Positions 32,690 to 44,980 of a stretch of DNA of 64,000 bases are shown one piece after another. The notes under the pieces are model-generated. The model was not told the origin of the DNA. It saw nothing but the letters and a program-made list of their open reading frames with translations, and did not search any database. This DNA is from Smallanthus sonchifolius (lineage: Eukaryota > Streptophyta > Magnoliopsida > Asterales > Asteraceae). Each line of letters begins with the position of its first letter. Within the stretch, counting starts at the first letter, position 1. The position numbers and the translations under genes are program-made. The DNA lies in contig CM042043.1 in the NCBI GenBank assembly GCA_023525975.1, forward strand, positions 31,878,001-31,942,000, written 5' to 3'.

Positions 32690-33930
32690 GGTGTTTAACG
32701 ATTGTTTTTTACTTACTTCTCAAAGATGTACCTTTTGAATCTGAAAAATAATGTGTAACTGCTTTTAATGTGCTAAAGGAACAATTGGTACAAGCCCAAA
32801 TCTTGCAATCACCCGACTGGAACCTTCGTTTTGAAATAATGTGTTATGCGAGTGATTATGCAGTTGGGGCTGTTTTGGGTCAAAGGGTAGACAAGAAACC
32901 TGTTGTCATTTACTATGCAAGCAAGACCCTTTTTGGTGCTCAATTGAATTACACCACAACAGAGAAGGAGTTGCTTGCAGTTGTCTATGCTTTGGACAAA
33001 TTTAGGTCTTATATTTGGGGTAGTAAAGTAATTGTTTACTTTGATCATGCAACTGTTCGTTATTTGATGACAAAGAAGGATGCCAAGTCCAGGTTAATCA
33101 GGTGGGTCCTTCTGTTGCAGGAATTCAATATGGAAATCAAAGACAAGAAAGGTTGTGAGAATTCAGTGGCTGACCATCTATCACGAATTCATAGGAAAAA
33201 GGAGGATCTCACTCCCGAAATAAATGAACAATTCCCTGGTGAGTGTTTAATGTCTATTACTTCTTCATATCCTTGGTATGTAGGTATTGCTATTTATTTA
33301 GTTACAGGTACTATTCCTGAAGGCCGGACCAGGAAGAAGAGGAACCATTTCTTGACAAAGGTCAAGCAATACACCTAGGATGAACCGGACTTGTTCAAGG
33401 TGGGAGCAGACCAACTCATTAGACTTTGCATTCCCAAATCAGAGATCCTAACAGTGTTGGAGCTTGCACATGCATCAGCATGTGATGGCCATTTTAGAGG
33501 CTAGAAAACAGGGCATCAATATTATCTTGCGGGCTATTTTGGCCTACTATTTTTAAAGATGCATTTGAGTTTGCTAGAACATGTACAAACTTCCAAAAGA
33601 TGGGCAGTATTACTAAGAGGTATAAGATGCCCATGCAACCAATCCTTGTTAAAGATGCATTTTTGACGTGTGGGGGATTGATTTTATTGGCCCATTCCCA
33701 AATCCATTTGGCAATTTGTACATCTTGGTGGCAGTTGACTATGTTTCAAAGTGGGTTGAAGCAATTACCACCAAAACCAATGACCATAGTTTAGTTTGCA
33801 AATTTGTGCAATCAAGTATATTTTCTAGATTTGGGCTTCCCCGTGTGATAATAAGTGATGGGGGATCTCACTTTAAGAATTTTCATTTTGGCAAACTTCT
33901 GAAACATTATGGTGTAGACCATCGGATTAC
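32690..33930 (+). pseudogene. gypsy J reverse transcriptase end, RNase H and integrase N-terminal part
   Basis: The open piece 32770-33378 has the gypsy RNase H core (ASDYAVGAVLGQ, with Tyr in place of the Asp of the usual DASDYAVG), the TTTEKELLAVVYALDKFR segment and ADHLSRIHR, the usual end of the domain. It then passes a stop near 33378 into the integrase zinc region, which has frameshifts and stops, and into the core (33668-33930) with VWGIDFIGPFPN, VDYVSKWVEA and SDGGSHFKN. It ends at DHRIT where K is inserted. The first two catalytic acidic residues of integrase are visible. Confidence 0.88.
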
Positions 33931-35018
33931 AAATCGATGTCGTTTGGTCGGTCAAAAACAATCCTTAAACACCTTAACTAGTAAGGGTAAGTAGAGTATC
34001 GTATCTATAAGGAGTATGTGGAAAGTGTCACTTTGTTACAATATTTGAAAGACTGAAAACAATGATTACTGAATTGGATTTGGGTTTAAAACAATAATGA
34101 GAGATGTAATCCTCTCCAAGGTTCGGGTATGCAAACATAAGTCACTTCAAGATAATTAGCAAGCAATTACATAGACATAATCTGACTGTTCAATTGAATT
34201 CAGTGGTAATGTGAGAACCCGTTGTAAATGAAACTTATTCTCACACAACCATCAATGATTAATCAACTATAATCCAACCCCCAAGTTGTCCCCAATGTAA
34301 AGAAACCCGAGACTATTAAGACTTGAACAACAATTCGAAATCAATCAATTAAGTTTAAAGCATTCAGTCAATAAATAAAATCACATGGCTTAACATGCCA
34401 ATCAAGATTACAAACCAAAGCTAATCATTTAAGAAATTACAAATGTTCACAAAACCCTAGACCCGAAGAGGACTACAAGAGATTTAGCTACTCATACTCA
34501 TAACAATAATAGAAAATAATGTACTAGGACTTACAATCATGAAACTTTAAGAACAATCGACCCAAGGATAGTGGAATTCGCCCTCTTGAAGCTCTGGAAC
34601 GGATGTGGTCGAAGATAGGTCGGAATGGGGGCTGATGGAGATTAAAACCCGAATTAGGTTAACTTTTCTGAAAAAACAGATCTTCGCGTGCCGCGAACAT
34701 CCTGGCCAAATCCTTTGCGTGGCGCGAAGGACAAACTAGTCTGGCGCGATTCTTTATATCTTCGCGTGTCGCGAAGATTTTTGCCCAGGTCTTCGCGTGG
34801 CGCGAAGACCAGGAAATCCAGGAAACTTGATCTTTTTATCTTTTTAATCTCGTCCGTCACGTCCGATTGCTTCGCTTCCGTTTCTCGCTCTTTTAGCACA
34901 TAAAACCTGGGAGGTAGACACAACCACAAACACGCATAAAACCGAACAAATATACAACTAAAATAACTAAAACACACATACAATGACACATAAACTGGGG
35001 TTATTAAACCCTACATCA
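33931..35018 (-). repeat. 3' LTR of gypsy K
   Basis: 1088 bp. The right end is GGTTATTAAACCCTACATCA. The left end reads AAATCGATG where TGATCGATG is expected, so the terminal TG has mutated. Hairpins ATCTTCGCGTGTCGCGAAGAT (34758-34778) and GTCTTCGCGTGGCGCGAAGAC (34789-34809) are included. The adjoining 35019-35030 (minus strand AGTGTGGGGATG) is the likely polypurine tract. Confidence 0.92.
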
Positions 35019-37145
35019 CATCCCCACACTTACTCTTTTGTGTCCCGAAAAAGACTTATGCCCTGGAATCATAATTAGAACCTGCTCTCACATTTTCATA
35101 CAATTAAAACATAATCACGCATTGACTGTAGCAATTGGTATTTCTATTCGACTAAACCCAACCACCGATCTATTGAGCCCCTGATTCTGTGATCTACTAT
35201 CCTATTTATTACCAAGCAACATTTTGTCCATGGGTTTCAACTCAGGAAGCTACAACTTAGTCTAATCCCATCTCAACGTCATGTTTTGGCACGGGTTAAA
35301 CCATATAGATTTCCCACCACTAGAAACACTAATTTATAAGTTTTTGAAAATCATGGAATTTTGAACCGATGGATGCATGATTTGAGCTTTGATTAATACT
35401 TATATGAATAAACCTCACCCAAAGGCGTATCCCTCAAGTCACCATCCCGAGGGGTAACACATAGGTTTTGGTTTGAACGCAATGATGTTCATAAGATTAG
35501 GAATAGTAGTGTATCCTTCAAGTCTCCATCCCGAGGGGAAACACATAAACCTAACTTATTCATCCATTTTTTTATCACTTAAGTCCCGCCCATTGGTGTA
35601 TCAACCAAGTCACTATCCCTGAGGGTAACACGTAGGCGAAACTCAAGCTTTCAATTGATTTAATTAAGCTCATGCAAGATGGATTATGGATGAGGCGCCA
35701 TCAACTTCCGGATTTATTTTCATAAAAGAAAGTGACGTGCCAAGCAATTTTTTTAAAAACTTATAAACTTTTGCTTATAGTGGTACCTATCACCCTATAT
35801 TGACAGTTTCGACCTTGCCGACACCCCTAAGATGAGAACCCACAAGACATCCTGAATTAATTATCAATTAAACCTAGATACACTATCAGGATATTTAATC
35901 TCTTTAAATCGGTTGGGCCTACCAAAACATTAAAATGAGACGCGCTTTCTATTTATTATTCAATTTAATCACACGCAAGCATAGTTCCAATTGTAACTAT
36001 CATTTTCCATGTAATTGCACAAATTCCAATCCAAAGACCTTTTTGATTTTAAAAAATTTTAAACTATACAGACTCAATGACAACTTAGACGACAGTCTCC
36101 CTCCCCACACTTAAACACTACATTGCCCTCAATGTAGGAAGAGAAACAAAAACGACAAGACATATACAAAAATCAAAGGACTTAACTGGATATGCGATCG
36201 TATAGTATTTCATTCGTGATCGTGCTCCACAGATGCAAGCGGGTAGCCTTGTACAAGAATAAAGCGGAAGTCGGAATTCATCACCCGAATGGAGATTGAG
36301 TACGTCAAGTAATTCCAAATCTGCAAAATTAAGCTCAAAGCACATCGACAAGCATCATATCAACTCAATAACAAGACTCAAATAAAATAAAAGACAATAT
36401 GGACTCGCACAAATAAAAACAATTTTTTTCACGTGTCGCGAGAAACTGGGGAGGAGTCTTCGCGTGGTGCGAAGATCTAGAGGCACTACTAGACGACCAA
36501 GTCTTCCCGTGTCGCTAAAACCTAGTCAGAGATCTTCGCATGGTGCGAAGATCAGATTTTACTCTCGGACAGCCAAATCTTCGCATGGTGCGAAGAATGA
36601 GGCTGGGATCTTCGCATGGCGCGAAGACCCTTTGGTGACAGAAAGATAAGTTGGAAATTTGGTTTCATGCCTTAGAAATTTTTTCAAGTCTTAAAAACTC
36701 AAAATTTTCCAACCTCTCCAAAACTTGTTCCAACACTTTATTTAAGTACTTACATACCTGGAACGTGATTCCCCATCATTTTCTATGCCAAATCGACACG
36801 AAAACCTACAAAATCTTGAAGTGCATTGCCCTCAATGGCACATAGATGAGCCCAAAACACTTCAAAGGCTTCCCCACACTTGGTCAAATGCACAAAAACA
36901 AAGAAACAAAGCAATAAAGTTCTAACTCACTTTCATAGACATCACGGGTGCATTTAGCGTATGCACCAAGCCATTTAAACCCCTCGGTAGCCCAAGTGGA
37001 TGAGTTTAGTCTCGTGAGGGTTTCTCGGGAACACACCCACAACATTCAAACATGAAAACAAAACTAGACAAATGTAAAGCATAGGTTGCCTCATAAGAGC
37101 GCTAAGTTTAACGTCTTCAGCCAGACACGGTGTACCTGAGGTTAG
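35019..37145 (-). other. 3' UTR of gypsy K
   Basis: Non-coding 2.1 kb between the integrase stop and the LTR. It carries a repeated segment of the type GTATCCCTCAAGTCACCATCC (three diverged copies at 35420-35640), an AATGTAGGAAG segment near 36125, and the palindrome cluster 36428-36632. J has a matching 3' UTR (48433-50196). Short ORFs here are not supported. Confidence 0.75.
36428..36632. repeat. TCTTCGCRTGGYGCGAAGA palindrome cluster in 3' UTR of K
   Basis: Copies include TCTTCGCGTGGTGCGAAGA, ATCTTCGCATGGTGCGAAGAT, TCTTCGCATGGTGCGAAGA and TCTTCGCATGGCGCGAAGA. The arms match those of the K LTR hairpins and the spacers are unrelated sequence. Confidence 0.9.
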
Positions 37146-39173
37146 TTATTTTTCTCCATCTTCTAGAATGCTCAAGAACAACACCTCAACTTGCTTGTCC
37201 AGACCGTTGATGTCATTAGGCTCTAAGTATGGCTTCAGACGATAGCTATTCACTGTTTGTCTCAGATGGTCCTCAAAGTCCTCTATCTCAACATCACCCG
37301 AGTGACCCACTTTGGTCACCAAGTATGGACCTGTCCACTTGCTCTTCAGTTTGGCAGGGAATAACAACACCTTTTGCCCAATTGCAAAGGTTTTCAACCG
37401 GGTCTTTGCATCGTGCACCTTCTTCATTTTATCCTTGTAAGCCGAGGCACTCTCATATGCATCATCCCTTAGTTCTTCTAACTCCCTCAAGCACAATTGT
37501 CTTTGCTTACCTGCAACATCATAATCAAGGTTAACATTTTTAATAGCCCACAATGCTCGATGAGCCAACTCTACAGGTAAGTGACATCCCTTCCTATAGA
37601 CCAACCGGTATGTAGTAGTGCCAATAAGTGTTTTGTTTGCAGTACGGTATGCCCACAAGGCATCATTGAGTTTGTTTGACCAATCCTTGCGGTCAGACCG
37701 TACTATTTTCTGCAAAATTTCTTTGATTTGCCTATTGGACACTTCCACTTGTCCACTTGTTTGTGGATGGTAAGGTGTGGCAATCCGGTGGTCTACACCA
37801 TAGCGTTTCAGAAGTTTGCCAAAATAAAAATTCTTAAAGTCGGATCCCCCATCACTTATGATCGCACGGGGAAGCCCAAATCTAGAAAAGATATTTGATT
37901 GCACAAATTTGCAAACCACGCTATGGTTATTGGTCTTGGTGGCAATTGCTTCGACCCATTTTGACACATAGTCAACGGCCACCAAGATTTACAAATTGCC
38001 AAATGAATTAGGGAATGGGCCCATAAAATCAATCCCCCAAACGTAAAAAATGTCAACAACTAGGATTGGTTGCATGGGCATCTCATTCCGCTTAGTAATA
38101 CTGCCCATCTTTTAGCAATTTATACAAGTTCTAGCAAATTCAAAATCATCTTTAAAAATAGTGGGCCAAAATAGCCCGCAAGATAAGATTCGATGCCCTG
38201 TTTTCTGGCCACTAAAATGGACACGTAGATGCATGTGTAAGTTCCAACACTGCTGGGATCTCTGATTCAGGAATGCAACGCCTGATGAGTTGGTCCGCTC
38301 CCACCTTGAACAAGTATGGTTCATCCCAGATGTACTGGTTGACGTTTGTCAAGAATTTGTTCTTCATTTTGTCTTCAGGAATAGTACCTGTAACTAAATA
38401 GTTAGCAATTCCTGCATACCAAGGATCAGAAGAAGTAATAGACATTAAACACTCACCAGGGAAATGTTCATTGATGGCTGGAGTGACATCCTCCTCGTCC
38501 CTTTGGATTCGTGACAGATGGTCAGCCACAAACTTTTCACATCCCTTCTTATCCCGGATCTTTAGATCAAATTCCTGCAACAAAAGGACCCACCTGATCA
38601 ACCAAAGCTTTGCATCCTTCTTTGCCATTAAATATCGAACAGCTGCATGATCAGAATAAACAATCACTTTGCTACCCCAAATATAAGACCTGAATTCTCG
38701 GTTGTGGTGTAATTCAATTGATCACCCGAGACGGTCTTTCTTGCGTAGAAAATGACAACGTGTCTTTTTTCCACCTTTTGACCCAAAACAGCCCCAACTG
38801 CATAATCACTAGCATCACACATTATTTCAAAAGGAAGATTCCAATCCAGTGATTGCAAAATTGGGGCTTGTGCCAATTGATCTTTTAAGACATTAAAAGC
38901 AGTTAAACATTCTTTATCAAATTCAAAAGGCACATCTTTGAGAAGTAAGTTACATAAAGGTTTTGTGATGACACTAAATCCCTTAATAAACCTACGGTAA
39001 AATCCGACATGCTCTAGAAAAGAGAGCACACCCTTGACATTCACTGGGGGAGGTAATGTTGAAATAACACTAATTTTAGCTTTGCCTATCTCAATCCCCT
39101 GACTTGACACCACATGGCCCAACACAATACCCTCTAAAACCATAAAATGGCTCTTTTCCCAGCTTAAAACCAA
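37146..39173 (-). pseudogene. gypsy K reverse transcriptase end, RNase H and integrase
   Basis: From the upstream end: connection region (VLSWEKSHFMVLEGIVLGH), VGFYRRFIKGFSVITKPL, RNase H core with the catalytic DASDYAVGAVLGQ, ADHLSRIQR, integrase core with VWGIDFMGPFPNS, SDGGSDFKN and YHPQTSGQVEVSNRQ (D, D and E regions all present), and the GPY-type C-terminal module (KLKSKWTGPYLVTKVGHSGD). The last piece (37146-37985) is open over 279 codons. Frameshifts near 38660 and 38220 and a stop after GNL break it. It would integrate element cDNA if intact. Confidence 0.9.
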
Positions 39174-39178
39174 ATTAG

Positions 39179-39692
39179 TGTAGGTCCCCGGGTATCTCAG
39201 ATCGTTACGTGTGGGTGTGTGACTAGTCGGACCGAGTACGGAATACCCGTGACTAGGTGGAGAATCAAGCAACACAAAGTAAACCGACAACGAAATCACT
39301 TTCAAACTCCGTCTATTATAAACTTGAAAGGTTACAGAGAAAATATACCGAGTGCAAATGTTTGCGTACATAAATTCTGTTAACCTAGCCTCTTTAAACT
39401 AGACATGTTGACTGCGCACTTGCTAAGTGCGTAAGGCTTTTTTCCTGTATATTTAGCAAGTACGCAGACAATGTTCTTGCGTACTTGCTAAGTACGCAGG
39501 TTTAGCAACCTGCGTATTTGTTAAGTGCACACAACACTTAACAAAGACGAATACAATGACAAGTACCTACGAACATGATTACAACTCGATAAACCAATAC
39601 ATACAGATGCTGATATACAAATACAAATACATAAGGACAATACATAAGTAAAAACAATCTTCAGAGTGCTTGTCACAAGAATTGCTTCAACA
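39179..39692 (-). repeat. solo copia LTR inside the reverse transcriptase of K
   Basis: 514 bp flanked by ATTAG on both sides (39174-39178, 39693-39697). Window ends are TGTAGGTCCCC and GCTTCAACA; orientation is by likeness to the A LTR end TGTAGGTCC. It contains palindromes of the same design as A but different sequence, e.g. GCGTACTTGCTAAGTACGC (39479-39497), at 39413-39535. No internal region is present, so it arose by LTR-LTR recombination. Confidence 0.92.
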
Positions 39693-39697
39693 ATTAG

Positions 39698-40390
39698 TTT
39701 CTACACATTGTTGTAAACTCTAGATAATTCATGTAAACAAACTTCAAACGATGAGCCAAAAACTGAAAAATCATTCGTAAAGACCTCAAGCGACTCCCCG
39801 ACCATGTCCGAGAAAATACTCATCATACACCTATGAAAGGTGGTCGGGGCATTGCACAACCCAAATGGCATCCGCCGAAAGGAAAAGGTACCATAAGGGC
39901 ATATGAAGGTGGTCTTTTCCTGCTCATTAGGATGGATAGCTATTTGGTTATAACCTGAGTAACCATCTAGAAAGTAGTAAAATTTCCGACCTGATAGCCT
40001 CTCAATGATTTGGTCAATAAAGGGCAAAGAAAAGTGATCCTTTGATGTGGCAGCGTTCAGTTTCCTGTGATCAATACATACACGCCACCCGGTTACCGAC
40101 CGAGTGGCAACTTGCTCACCATCATCACCTATTACTACCTGTATACATGCTTTCTTGGGTACTGTTTGGGTTGGACTCACCCATGGACTGTCATAAATGG
40201 GATAGATTATCCTGGCGTCCAACCATTTCAAGACCTCCTTAAAGACAACCTTTCGCATGTTGGGATTCAATCGGCATTGTGTATCCCATGAAGGACTTGC
40301 ATCTGTATCTGTGATGATCTTGTGCAGCATAATGGAAGGACATACACCCTTCAAATCAGCAATGGTCCAACCAATTGCCGCCTTGTAAGC
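39698..40390 (-). pseudogene. gypsy K reverse transcriptase, N-terminal and palm
   Basis: In frame with the protease upstream, separated by one TAG at 40391-40393. Motifs include SPWVSPTQTVPKK, TGWRVCIDHRKLN, PLPFIDQ-like PFIDQIIERLSG, FYYFLDGYSGYNQI and MPFGLCNAPTTF. The catalytic box reads EVFTNDFSVFG, where gypsy elements have FMDDF or YMDD: the first Asp of the pair is Asn, so the enzyme could not be active. It is cut at RVYNNV by the solo copia LTR. Confidence 0.92.
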
Positions 40391-41224
40391 CTAAAGCACC
40401 TTCAGTAATGCCTCCTCCTGCTCTTCCTCCAGGTTGGATGCAATGATGACAGGTAGAGTCTCACCCTCCCCCAGAAATGCATATTTTAAGTTTTTGGGGA
40501 GGTCCTTCAACTCTACCTTTGGAGGGCTGATAGGTGATGGTTTCAGCCCCGCGTCAATCTCTGTTGGTAGACTCTCCACATGATGTGTCCATGGAGGTCT
40601 ACCATCCCTCACAGCTAAAGCTTCAACAATCTTCTCCTCCTTCATCAAGTCAAGATCTAGTTCATGTTCAATCGTGTCACAAACAAAACACTCCTCTGTG
40701 GATTCATCCTCAGAATGAGGATAGCATCCTTCAATGATGTTTGCCATAAAACATTCATCACTGGACAGAGGGTTAGATTCATTTGAAAAGATATTTAAAC
40801 GGACCCTTCTATTGCCAAATGTCATATCAACTGTGCCTAAGCGACAGTCGATAAAAGAGTGGGACGTGGTTAAGAAGGGTCGACCCAAAATGGTAGTTGG
40901 TTTAGTGACCTTTTTAGATTGCACATAGTCAAGAACCAAGAAATCCAACGGATAGTAGAATTGATCCACTTTCACTATCACATCATGAACAATCCCTCTT
41001 GGGAGTTTAGGGGTCAGATCCGCCAACACCACAGTGGTATTGGCTCGACGCAGTGGACCAAAGTCATATTGGTCATACAAACTCTCAGGAAGGATGCTCA
41101 CACTTGCTCCAAGATCCAATAGCGCCTTGCTTATTTTAAAATCACCCACTTGTATAGAAATTATGGGCGCTCCTGGATCTTGGAGTTTAGGTGGAAGAGA
41201 ACAAGTCAAAATTGCACTGTGCAT
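40391..41224 (-). pseudogene. gypsy K aspartic protease region
   Basis: A 277-codon open piece. The retroviral-type aspartic protease has its active-site region ALLDLGASVSILPESLY (DLGAS, the Athila/Tat form of the usual DTG/DSG), the LADLTPKLPRGIV flap region and the TTILGRPFL motif. An acidic linker follows to KVELKDLPKNLKYAFLGEG, the usual entry to the reverse transcriptase. The catalytic residue is intact; upstream frames are broken. Confidence 0.9.
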
Positions 41225-41331
41225 TCAGATCAAGCTTTTAAGGAATTTTATTATGCCTTTTCTGAGTGCACAAGTCTTTCAAGTGCTTAGCATAGACTGG
41301 TATCTGTTTAATTGCATCAAGAAGAGGTATA

Positions 41332-43737
41332 TTAATTTTTACCTATTTGAAAAGCTCCCAGATTTCCTCTTGTTGAGGACCTCTCTTCTTGACTACCACC
41401 TGGTCCTGCATTCACTAAAGAAGCAGGGAATGGCACCCTTGGAGGCACTACTCCCCCATTGTCAACAGTAGATGATGTTTTAGGAAAATATGTTACATTT
41501 TGACTAGGAAAAGCAACCCATGTAACCGGAATCGGCTCGGGTTCATCATCACTGACATCATGTTCATTAATGTCCTCCACCACACCATCAACAAAAGGTG
41601 GTGGATGTGTAACTTTATTATCATAAATCTTACCACTTTGAAGAGTACTAACCTTGCCCACGTGGCTGTTCTTCATGTTTCTATTCCCTGAAGTATGATG
41701 GGATGGGTTGGTTACTGTATCACTTGGAAGCTTGCCACTACTCTTACCCAGCTCAGCTATTTCAGTGGCAACCTGCCCCATTTGAGTAGTCATGACTTGT
41801 ATGGCTTTATCTCACACATCATCAGCTTGGTTCTTCTTTTGCAAGTCTTGTTTGATGGATTTCAAGAGGTCCAACACTGCACCCTCACTACTAATTGGAG
41901 GATCCAGATTTTCCTCCTTGCTCATTCCTTCTTTGATACCCCCTTTGATTGTTGCTTTGATTAAAATTTTGGTTTCGACATAGGAATGGTTGTTGAGCTC
42001 TTTAACTACTACCTTGGAAGTTGGGGTTAGCATGGTTTGAGCCATCCCCATATTGAAAGTTGGGATGATTTCTAAGGCTCGGGTGGTAGTTGTTGGAGTT
42101 CATGTTATAATTCCTACCACCCCCTTGCACATAATTCACGTCTTCGAAGGTACCTTGCAATTGGCACCAATATGCCCCAACTCTCCACACTAATCACAAA
42201 CCTCATACGGTTGGCCTCCCGTGCTTATATTTGCCACCTGCTTCTCTAGCTTTTCTAACTTGTTTGCCTTAGCACTAGGTCTATCAACTGCTCTAACCAC
42301 CGAATGTCTAGCCCGTCTTGAAGATTGGGCTTTCCTCTTGGACGTCACTGCCATCCTTTCCAAGTAATCCCAGTCAACATCCTCATAGTTAGTACCAAAA
42401 GTACTATTAGAAATATAGTTCATGTCCCGGGCATCATCATCCGTCAAGCCCTCATGGAAGGCATTCAACATCTCCCACATTTGTAAACCATGGTGTGGGA
42501 AATTCTTTATCAACATCTTGAAGAGAAGGAATGCTTCATGAAATAACTCCCCAGACTGTTGTTGAAAGTTTTAGATGTTCTTTCTAGCATCACTAGTCCT
42601 CTGATTAGTGTAGAACTCGTCTAGGAACTGTTGTTGCATATCCCCCCAAGTGTAGATAGATGCAGACGGTAGAGAGTGAAACCACTATTGAGCTTTGTCT
42701 TCTAGGGTGAATTGGAATAACACCAACTTCACATCATCAGGTGTTAATCCCTGTCCCTTAATAGTCTTGCACCTGGCATCATAGGCACTCAAATGCATGT
42801 AAGGCTCCTATGTTCCCAGACCATGATGCTTTGGCAAATTTTGAATTGCCTGGGAACGAACCTCAAATGACCTCCCATGTTGTTGTGGAATGATAACTGG
42901 GGATGGGTTATATGCAATGGCGGGACGGAAGTGGCTCTCAATCCCTCTAACAGGACCCCTTTCATATCTCCTTGGAATGCCTCCCTGATTGTCAACAGGA
43001 GGGACTGCATTCCTAGGGCCAGGTCTTCTTTGCCTATTTACCGGTCGCTGTTGTGGAGGGATTAGTGCAGGAATGTCTTACTGAGGTGGTTACTGTGGCA
43101 ACCTCTGATCAAACTGATGCTCATTCGGCCTTTCAAACCGAGCACCTGTATCCTGTCTCTTGTATACTGGCATCCTAACCCTCTATGTCTCCCTTCTGTC
43201 AACATCATCATCTTCATAATCCCCAAACTCATCATCAAAACCATCAATCTCATCCTCATAATCTAGACATGAAGTGTATGGATGGAAACCCGGTAGGGGT
43301 GTGGATTTGAATATGGATGGCTTTTTCATAGGTGGTTGTGAAGTTGGTGGTGGTAGGGGATCTGTCACTATGCTCACATATGTTGAAGAATAGTGAGCGT
43401 CAGGTTTGAACTCAAAGGGTTGGTTTACTTGCGGTAGAGGTTGGCTAAATTTTGGTAGTGGTGGGATTTGACTGGTGGATTGGTTGAGGTTCCCATCTGT
43501 TCTAGGTGGAGGAACAAATGGTGAGAACATACTCGAGGTGGGCTACTGTTCTAGGGGTAGCTGACCTGCAGGAGGCAAGTCAGATTGCTTCCCATGATCC
43601 GACTTGTTCTCCATGTGATTTGTAGGTGATACTACCCTGTTGGTTCTGTGAAAAACTCTGTTCTGTCTAATAGTCTTCTCAATTTCTAGATCAAAGAGCA
43701 ATGGGGATGATTTCTTTGAGTATCTTGTATGATGCAT
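41332..43737 (-). pseudogene. gag: gypsy K gag
   Basis: Starts at MHHTRYSKKSSPLLF (ATG at 43737), by likeness to gag of B. Pieces in order: Pro-rich and acidic N-terminal part (43183-43530), capsid core in several frames (42520-42960), KNFPHHGLQMWEML and DDARDMNYISNSTF (42190-42516), then CDQCGELGHIGANC-like knuckle region near 42150-42195, which is interrupted by a stop after YEVCD. A polar C-terminal part follows to 41332. The hydrophobic stretch just upstream of the ATG is not part of Gag. Confidence 0.85.
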
Positions 43738-43884
43738 ACAACTGGTGAACCACCTACACAACACAAACAAGAAACCCATGTAACACTGAACAAAACAAAA
43801 TAACAAGACAAGAAAAATAAATAAGAATTTTTTATTTTTGTGAGTTGTAGCAAACAATAACAAATTAACACTAAGCGCACTAAC

Positions 43885-43902
43885 TCCCCGGCAATGGCGC
43901 CA
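43885..43902 (-). other. primer-binding site, tRNA-Asp type
   Basis: Minus strand TGGCGCCATTGCCGGGGA, one mismatch to the tRNA-Asp complement, 3 nt inside the LTR. Confidence 0.9.
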
Positions 43903-43905
43903 TTT

Positions 43906-44980
43906 TGATCGATGTCATTTGGTCAGTCAAAAACAATCTTTAAACACCGTAACTGGTAAGGGTAAGTAGAGTATCGTATCCACGAGGAGTATGTGGAAAG
44001 TGTCACTTTGTTACAATATTTGAAAGACTGAAAAAAATGATTACTGAATTGGATTTGGGATTAAAACAATAATGAGAGAGGTTATCCTCTTCGGGGTTCG
44101 GGTATGTAAACACGAGTCACTTCAAGATAATTAGCAAGCAATTACATAGACATAATCTGACGGTTCAATTGAATTCAGTGGTAATGTGAGAACCCGTTGT
44201 AAATGAAACTTATTCTCACACAACCATCAATGATTAACCAACTATAATCCAACCCCCAAATTGTCCCCAATGTAAAGAAACCCGAGACTATTAAGACTTG
44301 AACAACAATTCGAAATCAATCAATTAAGTTTAAAGCATTCAGTCAATAAATAAAATCATATGGCTTAATATGCCAATCAAGATTACAAACCAAAGCTAAT
44401 CATTCAAGAAATTACAAATGTTCACAAAACCCTAGACCCGAAGAGGACTACAAGAGATTTAGCTACTCATACTCATAACAGTAATAGAAAATAATGTACT
44501 AGGACTTACAATCATGAAACTTTAAGAACAATCGACCCAAGGATAGTGGAATTCGCCCTCTTGAAGCTCTGGAACGGATGTGGTCGAAGATAGGTCGGAA
44601 TGGGGGCTGATGGAGATTAAAACCCGAATTAGGTTAACTTTTATGAAAAAATAGAACTTCGCGTGCTGCGAACATCCTATCCAAGTCCTTCACGTGGCGC
44701 AAAGGACAAACTAGTCTGGCGCGCTTCTTTATATCTTCGCGTGTCGCGTTGTTGCCCAGGTGTTCGCGTGGCGCGAAGACCAGAAAATCTAGGAAACTTG
44801 ATCCTTTTATCTTTTTAATCTCGTCCGACTGCTTCGCTTCCATTTCTCGCTCTTTTAGCACATAAAACCTGGGAGGTAGACACAACCACAAACACACATA
44901 AAACCGAACAAATATACAACTAAAATAACTTAAGCGCACATACAACGACACATAAATTGGGGTTATTAAACCCTACATCA
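43906..44980 (-). repeat. 5' LTR of gypsy K
   Basis: 1075 bp, window ends TGATCGATGTC and AACCCTACATCA. Clearly the pair of 33931-35018, with scattered differences. Its hairpins at 44656-44780 are more decayed (CTTCGCGTGCTGCGAAC, GTTCGCGTGGCGCGAAGAC) than those of the other LTR. Confidence 0.93.

Larger units (their letters stand above)
33931..44980 (-). mobile_element. complete Ty3/gypsy element K (Athila/Tat-like)
   Basis: An 11-kb element with two LTRs of about 1.08 kb, target duplication ATTAC (33926-33930 and 44981-44985), tRNA-Asp-type primer site, gag, protease, reverse transcriptase, RNase H and integrase in gypsy order, and a 2.1-kb 3' UTR. It lacks a chromodomain and an env ORF. 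Inserted in the integrase of J in opposite orientation. Frames carry stops and frameshifts and the reverse transcriptase active site is altered. Confidence 0.93.

Noticed and set aside
43543..43863. Membrane protein or env signal (hydrophobic stretch FLFIFLVLLFCFVQCY)
   Set aside because: It lies upstream of the gag ATG at 43737, next to the primer site, in T-rich leader DNA with no start codon supporting it. A similar hydrophobic stretch precedes gag in B.
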